Origin: Glandiceps talaboti
Taxonomy: Eukaryota > Hemichordata > Enteropneusta > Spengelidae
Direction: 5' to 3'
Assembly: GCF_964340395.1 (NCBI RefSeq)
Contig: NC_135554.1
Coordinates: 6,133,975-6,197,974, forward strand
DNA: 64,000 nucleotides
Part shown: one piece after another, positions 1 through 12,856 of the stretch
Layout: each line of letters begins with the position of its first letter
Numbering within the stretch: position 1 is the first letter of the stretch
Notes under the pieces: model-generated
What the model was told of the DNA's origin: nothing
The model's input: only the letters and a program-made list of their open reading frames with translations
The model's database searches: none
Program-made: the position numbers and the translations under genes

Positions 1-3000
1 CTTAATTCAATGCAAATGATATTGACAAATATGAAAACTATAGTGCAGGGGCATATGGGTTTTCGTGTGAAATGCATGTTAATTTTATGAAACATATATG
101 GCTACATTCATTATAGGACAACATACAAAAAATACATGTTGGCAATTTTTATCTTCAAAATTAGTCTTAGGGGGCTAAAAATAAAATGTGGCCCCAAGAC
201 GCTATTCTTAACCATTGGTTAGGCAATGAAAACCCACGAATACATGTGTATATAGTCAATTTCCATTGATATGGCCTTAGCAACAGCCAACAATGCCAGT
301 ATATTTTGCAAAGATAACAACATTTTTGGTTAGTCAGGCCAAAAGAATATCAAAACATGTATGAAATATGCCTATCAACAAGACCATGTCCATAGCAACA
401 GTCAGAACATTATGTATATCGTAAAGATAACAACAGTAATTGGTAGGTATATATAAGGGCAGTCTTAATTCTGTTTCTCATGACCCAAACGACCCTAAAT
501 GTCTTCAATTAGATGAAAAAAAAAATCGACGCCCTATATGGCAGGGTTAGGAAAACCATGAGTGAATGAAAATTATTTTTTATCGCTGAAATTTGGGCAA
601 ATTCAATAAAACAAACAGTTCAAATGTTCCTTCTGACTTTACTTGCCATTTCTAAGTCATTCAGAATGTTAAAATATGATTATGAATCGAAGTAATTTAG
701 TACATACATTAATGATAACAAAGTGTATGTGTCATAAAGTTTGATAATACCGTATAGCTTGTAATTTTAATGAGTTATTTGCATAATTAGTGATTTTCAG
801 TAATTACGCTAGATCTTAAGAATGCACTCATCCTCTGGTGTTATATGGATGTGTGAGCTGATTAAAAATATGCACTTCTGTTCTCAATAGATATAATACT
901 TAATCGATAAAATAGAGAAAATATCACTGTATACTAGTACATGTATAGATTTACATGTCATACCTCTCAGTATCGAAACAATAAACGGTTCATGCATATA
1001 TTCGGAACAGGTAGACGGTGGGGGTAGATGAAACGGTGATGCGAAGCCCAGGGTTAGTCGAATCTCCACTAAAACTACATCGAGCTGTAAGCCATTAATA
1101 CACGTACAACTACTGAAATTTAACTAGCAAATTACAGTCTACCATCTTTGAAACAAGTGAATATATCCATCGCCCTTTTGTAATAAAACTTGGCGAATCT
1201 CATAAGCTTAAGGTGAACAGATTACACTAACCTAGATCGTGTGGTGGTGTCTGTGGATGGTAGGCTGGTAGCCTGAATGAGAATGAATGGGTACTCTTAG
1301 GTAGGTTTTATTTGAGTAGACGTGGTAACAAGGACAAAAATAGTTGACAAAACAACTACTTGAGTGGTAGACCTGATTATTTTTTTTTTCATAATTATTG
1401 TCTAGTATTAAATTGATTTTACTGGCACGAAAGAAGATATTCAGTTGAGGTTTACTATACGAAAAGTCAAATTTACCCACCTTTACCCAACCTTTACCAT
1501 ACCTACCTGTGACCCACCTAACTACCATCTCTGTCAAGAGTAGTACGAGACAAAGTGACACGTTTGACTGTTCACAGCCCCCAGGGGAGAGGTCACCGGG
1601 GGTGAATTAAGTCAAAGGTGTCACTTCGTCTCATACTCACCACATTTACACACCCTCTGCTAAAGATTTACCCCGGTGGAAAGACATGGTTAAATATGAC
1701 TTTTCTTATATTGTTAACTAAAATGGTGGACTCTAGTGAAAGTTACAGCGGGTTAAAAATACACCAAACTCAAATTTTACAGAAGAGGATATGAACAATA
1801 AGTTCCAAAGCTACGTTTTATTTATTGATGTAGTAACTAATGGATATGCAATATCATGTCTAGTAGCGCAGAATTTTTCTTTCGACAAGGCGTGAAGGAA
1901 CAGCAATCTAAAGTTTTGCCTTTATTGAAGGCATTCAGTTTACATCTGATATAAACATATTTTTGATCAACAGCATAGCATCAATTGAATCGTTACTATA
2001 CAAAGTTATGTATTCGAGTGAATAGACCCAATTATTTTTATTCAAAACTACTGTCTAGTCTCTCACTCACGCCATTATGTCGTATGCATTGTCTACGTTT
2101 CTTTCAAATCCTCAACATAAACAACATGGAATGTACCCTTCTACATCTTTTGGTAATTCTCATACACAAATAACCTTTATTGCTGGGAATAAGTAGTCAC
2201 ATGCCAACTTGATGACTAAGTCTATCTCATTTTGACACCATTGCTACAGAACATAGAGGGAGAACTGAATACAGAACAAATAACAAAAACGTTCTAAAGT
2301 AGCTGCCATACTGACTTTTTCCATTGCTCTAGAAAGTATATCAATTGGTCACAAGTGGGGGTGAAACATTCTGAAGGTTTCTGAAGGTGTTTTACTGAGT
2401 GATGTTTCTTTTCTATCTAATATTTGCAGGATGTCCAATTTATGTAACTTGTATGCTAATATTGAGAGGTAAATTTCAAATTTTGTGTAGACCTAAACTT
2501 GGACTCTATATCCTGTGTAGAATGTACCTGTCCAGGATTCAATACTACATGTGTAGATACGTATTAAAACCAGATGCCAGATCTGAAAAGGAATATTTTT
2601 AATGTGTGTATGTACACTTGATAACAAGCGACTCTGACGTTTAGATTTCAAAATCAGTTCAAGAGATTTCGAAAAGGACCGTACACAAGCGGAGTTGCTA
2701 AACTACAAACTCCACGATCACATCTGTTGTAAGTATTCATTGCAGATTTGAATGTCGTGTACTAGTATATGTTTTGTTGTATTGTCATGTGTGTTGGCGA
2801 TTTTTCGCCCAAAACTCAACATATAATCTATACACTGTAAGTTTATTTTTAGGACCAGCCAGACCATTACGTTGCATTATATAAGCTTACACTCAAATGT
2901 TATGTTACAACATGACAAACGTTCACAGGCACAGACAAACCGATAAAAGAGTCGCGTGAACCACAGACAAGTACAGGTATGTGCATGAACCTACAACAGA

Positions 3001-5066
3001 GGAGCGCACCCGGTGTTGTCTTTTGTACCAATACTTGTCAGTTTGATGGTGTTACGGATGACAGAATACAACTTTTTGATATTCGCTAAGTTTTGATGTT
3101 TTTGCGAGGTCACCGTGAACTCTCAGCTGTCATGAATTAATACTTAGAACAAATGTTTGCATTTCGCGAATATTCTTCTTCTAAGATGACAACATTAAGT
3201 TATTAAAAGATCGTTGATGTCACATAATGACTTATTACAGACAGTTGGAAGAACAATGACGTGATCACATTGTATATCGGTATATGATAACCTTCCTTAC
3301 GGAAAGTAAAAATATCATATTTTTAGGTGTTCCTATGTTATCTATGTGAATAAATTTACATATCAATGCTTTGTTGATCCGGGTTTCCGCCGTAAACACA
3401 ATGTCTATTCAATCCCATTAAACTAAGCATTGAATTGTTCTAGATTTCCTATTCATGATACAAACAATATAATGTATTTGTTTGTGGATTGCATTGTTCA
3501 TACGTGTATTACCATCAGGCAAAATAAAAAAAAATACTTGTTTCCAAAAATAATACTTCAGAAAATAGGGTAGGTAGGTAGGTCTGAATTTCATTTTATT
3601 TTACTTTAATTTATTTTAAATTATTTCGACACCAATATAAGATAGTCTTCGGTCACAATACTTTCGCGAGAGTTTGATGAGGTGTAAAAGAAGTAAATGA
3701 AGTCAATTATAAGTTAAGTAGACGAACACGTTATGCAGACTGTACTGTAACGGACATAATCTAAAAAGACCTGGTTTCTCCCCGATTTCTTTAAGTGACA
3801 ACAGATGAGGCTAAGGCATGAAGGTGCACATTGAAATAGAAATAATTGTTGTCATTTTACCCTTTTGCATGCAAACGAAAATGTTTAGGGTCGGGGGCAT
3901 AAACTAGGGTTGGTCGAGTTATCGGAAACACAATATTGTTTTTATTTGGCCTAATCGAAAAGGAAGCCTATATTTAGCGAGGCACAATACATAAAGTTTG
4001 CATTCTATTCCCTGACTTTTAAACTTCGTGGTGAAGTCTGTGCTACTGACTGGTACGTATCATTTATTGGTGTTATCTATCGTTATCAGCTTATCGCAAT
4101 ATAATCATTTATGATGTTTTCTTTTGTTTACCTGGTATCATGATTTTACCTCGTAATGTAATAAATTTTGGGGCGAGAACTGTTCACTTAATTGTTTTTG
4201 GTTCCTGGCATATTTTTCCTATAGGTAACAATGTCGCCAAAACGTGAAAAAACTGTATTTAAAGCCGTTCTCAGCAGTGCCTTCATAGTTGTTGGGTTTG
4301 AACAGCCTTGCAGGAACGTATGGACTATATTGATTCGTATGCCTTGATGTTTTAACGTCACTTTTAAAACATTCACATATCTCGGAATGTTTGTTTTTGT
4401 GAACTAAGGAAATGTTCAGTAGGCAAATGTTAGGGTGTCACAGCAACCATCTGGTTTACACGGATGGCATAGTACTGATTTGTCCGTCAGTTATGTTCAA
4501 GATTCGTAAACAGTTCGGAGAGCAGTGTGACATCACAAAACTGAATGTATCTGTCCCTTTGACCCAGGTAATTATTTGGTTGTGAAGTGGGTGGAATTGC
4601 AATTAATAATTTGTCAAATGCGGACGATATGTATCACATCTCTTCAGCTATCAAAGGTCTCAGTAAACATCTCTGTGAACATTATATGTTGATAATCTTG
4701 ATAATCAAAGTTAGATATCCTTTTTAACCGTTACGCTACAATATCAACCTTTGTACACTTTAAGTCGTCCACAACTTGAAAACTTTTGTTATTCCCGATC
4801 AACCTTTGTGGAAATTTTCTCGAATTCGTATCTAATTTTAATTACTTGAGACATGTTTTAAGTGATGACTTGATAGACAATCAAGATATCAACTATATCT
4901 ACATCTGCAGATTTCATGTTTACAGATAACACAAAGTATAAAATGTACTTTCAGCATCGATGCGTGTATCATATCTTCTTTCCGTATTAAACATTTTGTG
5001 TTCGAATATAATCCAATATAACATGAAGGACAATTTTCTCACTCTCATTCAGATACAAAGATAACA
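1..5066. other. Non-coding region with one dispersed repeat
   Basis: No convincing exon was recognised on either strand; the open frames are short and unlike known proteins. Bases 680-830 belong to the same AT-rich repeat family as the tandem block at 37.2-38.2 kb (shared phrases such as TTTGCATAATTA, GTAATTA, ATCTTAAGAATGCA). A T-run lies near 1380. The stretch just before 5067 should contain the promoter and 5' UTR of the small secreted-peptide gene; an acceptor-like CTCATTCAG ends at 5051. Confidence 0.5.
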
Positions 5067-5630
5067 ATGAAGACAGCTTTGGTTTTGTTGCTGAGTTTGG
5101 CACTGGTGCTGTCACTTTTTGTTAGAGATAGCGAAGAGTCGAGTCGACGTCGACGAAGACGCGCAGGTATGGGATTAAAAGAAACTCAGGAGGAGATTGA
5201 AGTAGAAGAGGAAGTCTTGCAAGATATGATGTAAGTTTGGGATTGTGATAACGTCTGGATATATACATGTATGGCTAATTAAAAGATGACCACAACAATT
5301 ACATGTATTTATTACTTTTGTAAATCAAACATTTTCTACTAAAGATTCTTCTTTGCCTGTCTTTGTGCTAATCGATGGTGTTCACTCTATAAACTCAAAT
5401 GCTTTTGGGGTGTAAAATACTAGAAACACACAATTAACTGTGTGAGTTGGAGTTGTGCTTTGACAAAGATGGCTTAGACTTGCTGGAGCCAAAGTCGTCA
5501 ATTGTGGGGTAAAATCGAAGAGTAGTAAAAAAAACTTACCAAGAGATAATATGGTATAGCTAATAATAATTTTGCACAATCGAGTTTGCAATACATGAAC
5601 ATTTTCCTGTATACAAAATAAATACTAATT

Positions 5631-5694
<64 letters not shown>

Positions 5695-6607
5695 GATAAA
5701 ACAAGAAATGTCATAAAGTAAGATAAGTAACGTCTGTGTAATTAACAGTAAGTAATACAATTAAAATGTAATCGGTGAACGTGCAACCAGCACGAATTCA
5801 AACGACAAAGCTCATTTATTATTAAAGTATGCAGTTGAAATTGGTATTATATGTCAAAATGACATAGAATGTGTAGAAACAATGTGAGGAACTGTGGAAT
5901 GGGAAATACATATTGAAATCATATGGATATACTCAGTTCTTGGTGAGCTTGACTGACCTGGAACAAAATAACATTAAAATTCAATTAATTGAGACTGATC
6001 TACCGTAGAAGACTTAATTTCAATTTCGATGAATTATGATGGGCAAATTGTGTCTTTAACGAGCTCAATTCCATTAGTGAAGAGTCTTCATAAACATGAC
6101 AAAATTGTCCGGAATTGACCAAACTCTGTGAACATTTATATTGATCAAATATAAAAACAAAATTTTTCAGATTAAATATGAATATAATAGGTCCAAGAGA
6201 TGAAAACAGGTTAAAGGGTTCCTGGTCAATCTATTTCGCTACAACCAAACAAATACATGGAATGTTTAAGATACAGTTACAACGTTGCTGTACATCGCAC
6301 CCTGTAACATTCCGACAGTATCATGATTATACATGCACAGCAGGAAAAGGTGAGCAGGAGAGGGAACGGAGTATAGATTAAACCATCCCAACCACTGTTT
6401 TCTTTGTTTGAATTCAAACTTCAGTGAGGCAGACAATAAGCAATTGTTCATTTAAACCTATTAATCTGTCAATGATGTTTAAAACTTCATACTCATTCAA
6501 ATTTGCTTTTTCGCTTATCACACAGAGAGGTCATGAAGGACGAATTGCTGGCGAGCAAAGCAGAACGTGTCCTGGAAGAGGTGGAAGACACCGAGGTCCA
6601 GAAATAA
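5067..6607 (+). CDS. Small secreted peptide precursor (two coding exons, 81 aa)
   Basis: Coding exon 1 is 5067-5230 and exon 2 is 6526-6607. Exon 1 starts MKTALVLLLSLALVLSLF, a good signal peptide, followed by an acidic/serine stretch and a run of six arginines (furin-like cleavage site) before AGMGLKETQEEIEVEEE. It ends in phase 2 at the consensus donor GTAAGT. Exon 2 begins after CACACAG and continues in frame as EVMKDELLASKAERVLEEV to a TAA. Without splicing the exon 1 frame stops inside the donor. The mature part (about 45 residues) is highly charged, has no cysteines and probably forms an amphipathic helix. An acceptor-like CATTCAG just upstream suggests a 5' UTR exon, and AATAAA follows at 6737. 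The family is not recognised; a secreted peptide or neuropeptide-like precursor is an inference. The phase match, signal peptide and poly(A) signal make a real gene likely. Confidence 0.6.
5632..5693. repeat. (GTT)n microsatellite
   Basis: About 20 copies of GTT inside the intron of the secreted-peptide gene. The poly-threonine frame on the opposite strand is an artefact of the repeat. Confidence 0.95.
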
Positions 6608-6736
6608 GACTTAGGCTATTAAATTGAATACATAACCACTAATATTATTCTGTCAAATATATTATTATTCTAGCTATACTGTTAGGAATATAATAGTTTG
6701 TAAACGGTGATGGTGTATAAAAACATCTATAATTTT

Positions 6737-6742
6737 AATAAA
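6737..6742 (+). terminator. Poly(A) signal AATAAA of the secreted-peptide gene
   Basis: A canonical AATAAA lies 130 bases after the stop codon of the small secreted-peptide gene, in an AT-rich 3' UTR. Confidence 0.5.
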
Positions 6743-7716
6743 TTGCTTTCAAAATCTAATATTTACTCTGCTTGCATTGACTCAATTTTCAAAGTGGAGG
6801 TATGTAAGTGATGCACACTGGCCAGAAGCATTTCTTTCTATTTTCTTTCCCTTTAAAACTCATTCTTCAGTGAGACCTATGCTAGAACGTTGTATACAAG
6901 CTTCACATTAGCATGCCCGAGATCGAGAAGATCTTCCCATATGTTTATGCCGGTTGGTGTGAGAAAGGGTATACTTTTCATAAGGTGGTCGTATGAGAAA
7001 GGGTCGGGTGAATCAAAACTGGCGTTAATTAACAGAGACTATGCAATCAACACTGGAAGCATTTCAACCTCGTGTATCTACTTTTCAAAACTTCTGTAAA
7101 CTCATCGCTCATGCCGCACTAGATCTAGGGCTAGCTTCCCCTGGGAGCCTTGGCTTTTAGTGACTTATTAGACTAATTAAAATGCAACTTGGTATCAGAA
7201 AGGGTATACTTTTTGCATAAAATTGGTATCACAACACATTGGGTTTCAATGTTTGTGAGGAGCCTCCCCGTAATGTTATTCATGGAGTTACACCCCCCCC
7301 CCCCCCGCTCTCTTTATTTACGGAATCACGACTCTTTGAAATTCCCCTCACCTGTTCACCCCTGACGGATCTGAAATTTGGCACGGTATGAACCGAACAG
7401 TACCAGTACGGTGGCGAGATCTAAAGAGTTTACTAGAAATCAAGTAAGACGGCGACCGATATAGCAATTCCATGCTAGAAATGTATATATAGTTTTGGGA
7501 CGAGTGATCACTACCAAGGTGATGACTAGTACCCTCATAATTTTAGGAATTAGAAATCACACACATGTGGAACATAAGCTTATGGGAACGGGCAGAATTT
7601 ACGTGTTGGGGGGGGAGGAGAAAATGGTGACACAGAATAAAATGATTGCTGATACATTGAGAGGGGAAAACATGGAATTGTGGGGGAGGGTGCATATCGT
7701 GTGAGTCAAAATTAAA

Positions 7717-7869
7717 TGAATTGTTGGTATAGTGGATAGCACAAACATTTGAGTGTTGGGGAGTGGGCAAGTCATTCACAGTATTGCATGGGTGTCGGCT
7801 GGCGGACAAGTTGCAGCCCAGTGGGAGGGAGGTCAGAATGATAGGGTACATAATAACAGCTAAACACCC

Positions 7870-7905
<36 letters not shown>

Positions 7906-7935
7906 TTTTTTGGGGGGGCGGCTCTATTAAAAGAC
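7717..7935 (+). repeat. Dispersed repeat, copy 1 (second copy at 48.6 kb)
   Basis: Shares ordered blocks with 48603-48830: TTGTTGGTATAGTGGA, AGCACAAAC, TCATTCACA, CCCAGTGG followed by GGGAGGGA, ATAACAGCTAA and GGCGRCTCTATTA. In this copy a (CA)n tract has expanded where the other has a short sequence. No coding potential seen. Confidence 0.7.
7871..7903. repeat. (CA)n microsatellite
   Basis: Uninterrupted CA dinucleotides flanked by C- and G-rich runs, inside a dispersed repeat. Confidence 0.95.
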
Positions 7936-8801
7936 ACAATTTTTGGTCTGAAACAACATATATAATTACTGAAAACTACAACTTTGCACCTGACACTTCT
8001 TCGGATTACCCCGGGCGGATTACTTGCATGGGATTGGCGGCCCAGACACGTGATAAATCCACTGCGCAAAGTTATGCGCATATAGTTGCACAATGGTTCG
8101 TCTATTGTCTACATATGGGTGAACAGAAGTAAGCTCTTTGGATGTATATGACTAAAACGATCGTCAAAAGTTAGTGTACCGCAATAGAGCAAGAAAATAT
8201 AAACATTCTCACCATAATAACACATAGATATACTTCATTTTCATCAATTGAAATACGTGTTCTGCTCTTTTTCAAAACCAAAACGAAAAAGTTATTTTCG
8301 TCCCTCTAAAATCAAGCTGTCATTTATTGGCAAAAACACCTTCAGTTTTATTAAAAGTCTGGCCACAATTTTGAGAGTCTGGCGTTTATACTTTTCTCAA
8401 GGAAGGATAAGATGCTAACTCGGCGATGGTGTTGTGCACCAAGAAATCTGTGCATGCACTCGTACTTTCCATGGCCACTGAACTGACCCCTGCAAGATTA
8501 TCACTGTAAGCGACTTATAGCTAACAACACAAGTGAGGAGGACACGTTTCTAAGCAATGCAAAATATGATAAAAAACGATATTTTCTACACGACAGAAAC
8601 TCCATATTCAATAGAAGACAGTAATTTCCCTATTTATACTTTTCATTCACAAATTTGGTTGTTTAGCGTACATTTTGCTCACTTCTGCATTCAACGGGGT
8701 TTGCATGCACCATTTTGACCTCGAAACAGGACGCACATACGAATCATATAACCACAGGGTAAAGGACCAATGATCAATTTTGTACTCGCGATTTTCCGGA
8801 T

Positions 8802-8893
8802 TTCTAATACTGTGAACCGGAAAATTATTCGCGCATTTTTAATTTCGCGCAATTTCGCGCTCGACCGTGACCGCGAAATTAAAACTGCGCGGA
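8802..8893 (+). repeat. MITE-like repeat 'CTAATACTG..AACCGGAAAATTATT', copy 1
   Basis: About 90 bases rich in CGCG and AATTTCGCG motifs: CTAATACTG, AACCGGAAAATTATT, CGCGCA, GACCGTGACCGCGAAATTA, CTGCGCGG. An inverted relative is at 10397-10492. Either each copy is a short palindromic MITE of a kind common in marine invertebrates, or the two are terminal inverted repeats of one 1.7-kb non-autonomous element. Confidence 0.6.
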
Positions 8894-10396
8894 TGTACTT
8901 GTGTGCGCCCCCATGCGGCAAGTATTTAACTTCTTTCCTTTTTGTTACAATCACTCCGTATACAACCACACACGGTACACGCAAACACACTGACACACGA
9001 GTTTTCAGACAACACCCAATAAAGTATTTGCAACGAAGTTTTACAAAGAATTATGAATCTTTATTTCCAATTTTGCATAGAATCTCAGAGGAGTACTGCT
9101 GATAAGACCCTCGCTTCCGTTTTGTAGAACCGTTGTTTGTTTTGATGAGGCACGCATCGATGTTTTCGTTGACCTCGACATGTAGATAATTGACTTTGGC
9201 TTTCCCATCGGCATGCAAGGGTAAACAATGCCTTCTGTAAACATGCTATACCAAATCATATACTGTTGTCCTCGCTTGGTACATGTAATTCCGACATCTT
9301 TGCTACCTCTGATTTGCAAAAAGATGACTTCAATTCTGGTCGACACATTATGTGACTGTACAAACACGTGTGTGGTGTACGGGCCTTAGTTTGCTGTCAG
9401 TATACGTAAGTTAACAGTATCTCTCTTCCCATCGCTCATTCCATTTTGGCTGTGTGTTGTGTCGGCATTGATAACACTAATGTACGTGTATCTAAGTAAT
9501 AAATGCTATTTCTTGCCAATTATTTTGTAATAGACTAAACATTCCATAATCAAAAATACACACCACTCGGTTTCATTTCACCAACATTAAGATGTAACAT
9601 TTCAAAATTCAAAGACCAACCCTACGGAGAAATGGTATGTGCTATGGTGCGTCTTGTACAATCTTATTTAATGTTATCAGCAATAAAGGAAGTCACGTTG
9701 ACAGCATGAACAGTCCTAGAACACCGTGGGAGTTTATTTTAGAACATGACAGATATAAACAAAGTCATAAAGCTTTCCGTCAACCGACATCAGAGGCACC
9801 GGCTGTTGTTTTGTGTCACTTATCTTGTTGTCTTTACCTAAATTGTCTCTGCTTGAAGCTCACTTCATGCAAGCAACCGCAACGCTCTATATTCCATAGT
9901 TGTATTTTTGTTTGCATGGTTGTTCATGCCATTTTATTGATACAAGAATCATATACATTATTGTAAGTAACGTGTAGCAATCGGATCATTCTCTGTGACT
10001 TCGGATATTGAGTATCAAAATGTAACCAACGTGACCTTTTGAACTTCATTCCAAAAAGACGCAAAACAGAGACACTGACGTGATTTGATTAGTGTTTCAC
10101 CAAACGTGTGACTGTACCATATTGACGCATGTGTGTTGACGGCTTCTGCTTTGAGGCTGTGAGCTACCCGACTTTCGTATTGTGTGATCTGGTAACTTGT
10201 TTAGTACATAATTGAACAAATTAACACCTACATTTGTCACAAGTCAACGTGTCACAGTATCTTCGCAGTTGGAAACAATAGAGCACTGCAACTGACGGAT
10301 GCCGACAGAGCAATACTGCCCATCAATCAGTGTCAAATTTCATTGTTCTCAGCTCAACGTATTGTTTATGTTCACACAAAAAATCCACTGACGGCC
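8894..10396. other. Interval between the two inverted MITE-like copies
   Basis: No recognisable gene. An open frame at 9637-9966 on the plus strand gives a cysteine-rich, non-family protein and is probably chance. If the flanking repeats are terminal inverted repeats, this would be the body of a non-autonomous DNA element. Confidence 0.4.
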
Positions 10397-10492
10397 TTGC
10401 GCAAAAATTAAACTGCGCGTAATCACCGTGATCTCCCAAAGCGCGAAAATAAGACTGCGCAATAATTTTCCGGTTCAGTATTAGTTTCTGTA
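10397..10492 (-). repeat. MITE-like repeat, inverted copy 2
   Basis: The reverse complement reads CTAATACTGAACCGGAAAAT then TATTGCGCAG, matching the copy at 8802-8893 in opposite orientation, with the same CGCG-rich interior. Confidence 0.6.
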
Positions 10493-11516
10493 TATTTCAA
10501 ATAAGGTTTTAAATACTGTTTCCTCTTACTGTTTTTTCTATTTCCTACCTGATATCAATGTCTTATCTGAGTGTATCAGCTTTGCATTAATTAGCTTGCT
10601 AGAACAAACTCACTATTTGCCCAAATTAACGCATTATGCCGTGAGTGTAAACATCTACTGATCCGACTAAATGGTAATACATACTTTAAATATAGCAACT
10701 GATGACCCAATCAGTTGGGGATTTAAAGTTCAACAACCTTTCGTGTGTAGCGACAGAAAGGAGGCAGGGGACCAGACTGTACCACTTAGTTGTGGTGGGC
10801 ATGATGAGAGCATGTACCGGGGTATAGGGTAATTCTGTCAGGTGATCTGGACTTCCTGTTCTAGCTGTGCTAGCCTAGCCTGTTGTGGGTACCGGTAGAT
10901 GAATACAATCAATAATACTAGTTTCATGAATATTAACATTTCTTTGTTTTAATTTAGCTCATTTACCTAAACTGACCTCTCAACTCTGAACAAAGTAAAC
11001 ACAGTATGCACAGTTTAGAATAAACTTCATCTCAGTCATGAAAACTAAACAAATTTGACATGTGATCTATCAAATCAGATCTTTGGTACTTGACAACCGT
11101 TACAGTACACTGTATACAAGTTGCTAAAAACAAGGGTAATATGCTTACCCAGCAATTGCTAAAGATACTATCTCTAGTACATTTTTCAAAGCCGAGTGTC
11201 TTGGTTTATGTACATATATATGCCCACTTCGTAAAATATATCCTGTAGTGACATAGACAAAGCATACGTTTTATTTGCTATGAGGGCGCACTTACCTCTA
11301 AATGTTTAATTTCCACTGGATACACCCCCCCCCCCCGCATGCTGTCCAGCTGTGGTTGTATTACTGGTTGTATGGTTGAGTATACAGGTTGTGTACCACA
11401 CATTTGTGTTGTACCGGTAGTGGTGGCTGTGTACCATACATCTGATGTTGGGGAGGAGGTGACAAAGACGACACCCTGATGACTGGTCGAGTTGAGCATG
11501 TAAAGTACTTGTAAAA
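10493..11516. other. Intergenic region
   Basis: No gene, RNA or strong repeat recognised apart from a short C-run near 11325-11335. Confidence 0.4.
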
Positions 11517-11822
11517 ATAAATGTTGAGTGCTCATCTCACTTTTACATCTCAAAACACAAAACAAGTTGGCAATAATCGGATCTTCAATTTGGTCACAAA
11601 ACTACAGATTGTAAAATGTGACCCTCCCCCAATCATTTTAATGAGAAATATGACCCTCCCCCAAGAACAGGTTTGTAAAATGTGACCCCCCCCCCCCCCC
11701 GATTCCTCCGCCCCCTGTAAATACTGAAGGCTCCCTAATGGTCACTTTACTAAAAGTTGCGTTGAAAACACTTTCCTGAGTTGCCAACATCATCATCCTT
11801 TGACTGATCAAATCTATCTAGC
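11517..11822 (+). repeat. Dispersed 300-bp repeat, copy 1 (second copy at 19.6 kb)
   Basis: Runs collinear with 19617-19931 from TGTTGAGTGCTCATCTCAC to TTTGACTGATCAAATCTATC. Internally it has degenerate short repeats of the type AAAATGTGACCCTCCCCC. Related short modules occur at 11869-11960 and, in the other orientation, at 57350-57480. Confidence 0.75.
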
Positions 11823-11997
11823 CTTCAGTATTTACAAGGGGAGGAAGGAGGAAATCACACATGGTCTCTTAAGAAAAACATGATCCCCCCCCCCCCATTC
11901 TCCATTTGTAAAAAGTGACCATCCCCTTTGTCCCAGTTTGAAAAACATGACCCTCCCATGACAATTGCATATACTGAACGTTAATCAATATTCCCAT

Positions 11998-12002
<5 letters not shown>

Positions 12003-12056
<54 letters not shown>
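12003..12056. repeat. (TA)n tract, left flank of Penelope-like element
   Basis: Pure TA repeat directly abutting the Penelope endonuclease frame. Together with the tracts at 12859 and 18059 it looks like one original TA array split by two insertions. Confidence 0.95.
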
Positions 12057-12058
<2 letters not shown>

Positions 12059-12615
12059 TCAACCAAAATACAATGAAAGTCAGTTACAGCTGCATGCCAA
12101 ACGTCGCCAACATCATCAAAACACATAACAACAAAATCGCGAACAACAATACAACGACCAAAGAGAAATCCTGTAACTGCCGAAATAAAAGTATATGCCC
12201 CCTACAGGAAAGCTGCCTGACCACCAGTATAATCTACAACGCAGAAGTAAAAAGAGAGGAATGCAACCAACCCCCCAAACTGTACATCGGCCTGACTGAA
12301 CATGCCTTCAAACAAAGATACAATAACCACAACCTAACCTTCAGACACGAAAAATACGCAAACAGCACTGAACTTTCGAAATACATCTGGCAGCTGAAAA
12401 GAAATAAAAAAACGTTCAAAGTAGACTGGTCTATATCACAGAGAGCACGCCCATACAGTAACGAAACCAAACGATGCGACCTCTGCCTAACTGAAAAACT
12501 ATGCATCCTCAACGCCGACAAACAAACACTTCTCAACAAAAAATCTGAACTCATCTCAAAGTGCCGACACGAAAACAAGATCTACATAGCGAACTTCAAA
12601 AGTAACATCACCTGA
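12057..12615 (+). pseudogene. Penelope-like GIY-YIG endonuclease domain (C-terminal fragment)
   Basis: About 185 residues downstream of the TA-encoded YIYI stretch. A Cys-rich linker, CNCRNKSICPLQESC, precedes the GIY-YIG core: YIGLTEHAFKQRYNNH carries the second half of the signature and the conserved arginine, followed by HEKYANSTELSKYIWQLK, with the conserved N-S-T-E-L-S-K block typical of Penelope endonucleases. A second Cys pair (RCDLCLTEKLCIL) follows. The frame is open to a TGA at 12613-12615. The reverse transcriptase domain that should precede it is missing, so this is a 5'-truncated copy and not a working gene. The family assignment rests on these motifs and their order. Confidence 0.85.
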
Positions 12616-12721
12616 CAAATCTGAGGACCCCTTGTATGCATAGAAACAATACACAATTAACTGTCAATAAATTCTTTCACACCTTACACATATAAATACA
12701 GTAACACAACGAGTAGCTGCC

Positions 12722-12766
12722 AGTTGTCTGATGAACGCATTGAGCGTGAAACTCGGAGTTACAACT
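12722..12766 (+). ncRNA. Hammerhead ribozyme (Penelope type)
   Basis: All hammerhead elements are present. Stem I pairs AGTTGT (12722-12727) with ACAACT (12761-12766). The core CTGATGA is at 12728-12734. Stem II pairs ACGC (12735-12738) with GCGT (12744-12747) around a 5-base loop. GAAA is at 12748-12751. Stem III is only three pairs (ACT/AGT) with a 3-base loop, and the predicted cleavage is after T12760. The tiny stem III is characteristic of Penelope-associated hammerheads. It lies 107 bases after the endonuclease stop codon. Confidence 0.85.
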
Positions 12767-12856
12767 TAGCACCTCAAGTTCCAACCAACTCACTTTGATT
12801 ATTCCCGCCCTGCTTACCCAATATCGAGCACTCTATTCTACGAGTTTGATACTATT

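Larger units (their letters stand above)
6743..8690. other. Intergenic region with dispersed repeats
   Basis: No gene recognised. Contains C- and G-runs near 7290-7310 and 7607-7620, a (CA)n tract at 7871-7903, and at 7717-7935 one copy of a dispersed repeat whose second copy is at 48603-48830. Confidence 0.5.

Noticed and set aside
9637-9966. 109-codon frame as a gene
   Set aside because: No recognisable family, no splice or poly(A) support, and it sits between MITE-like inverted repeats.
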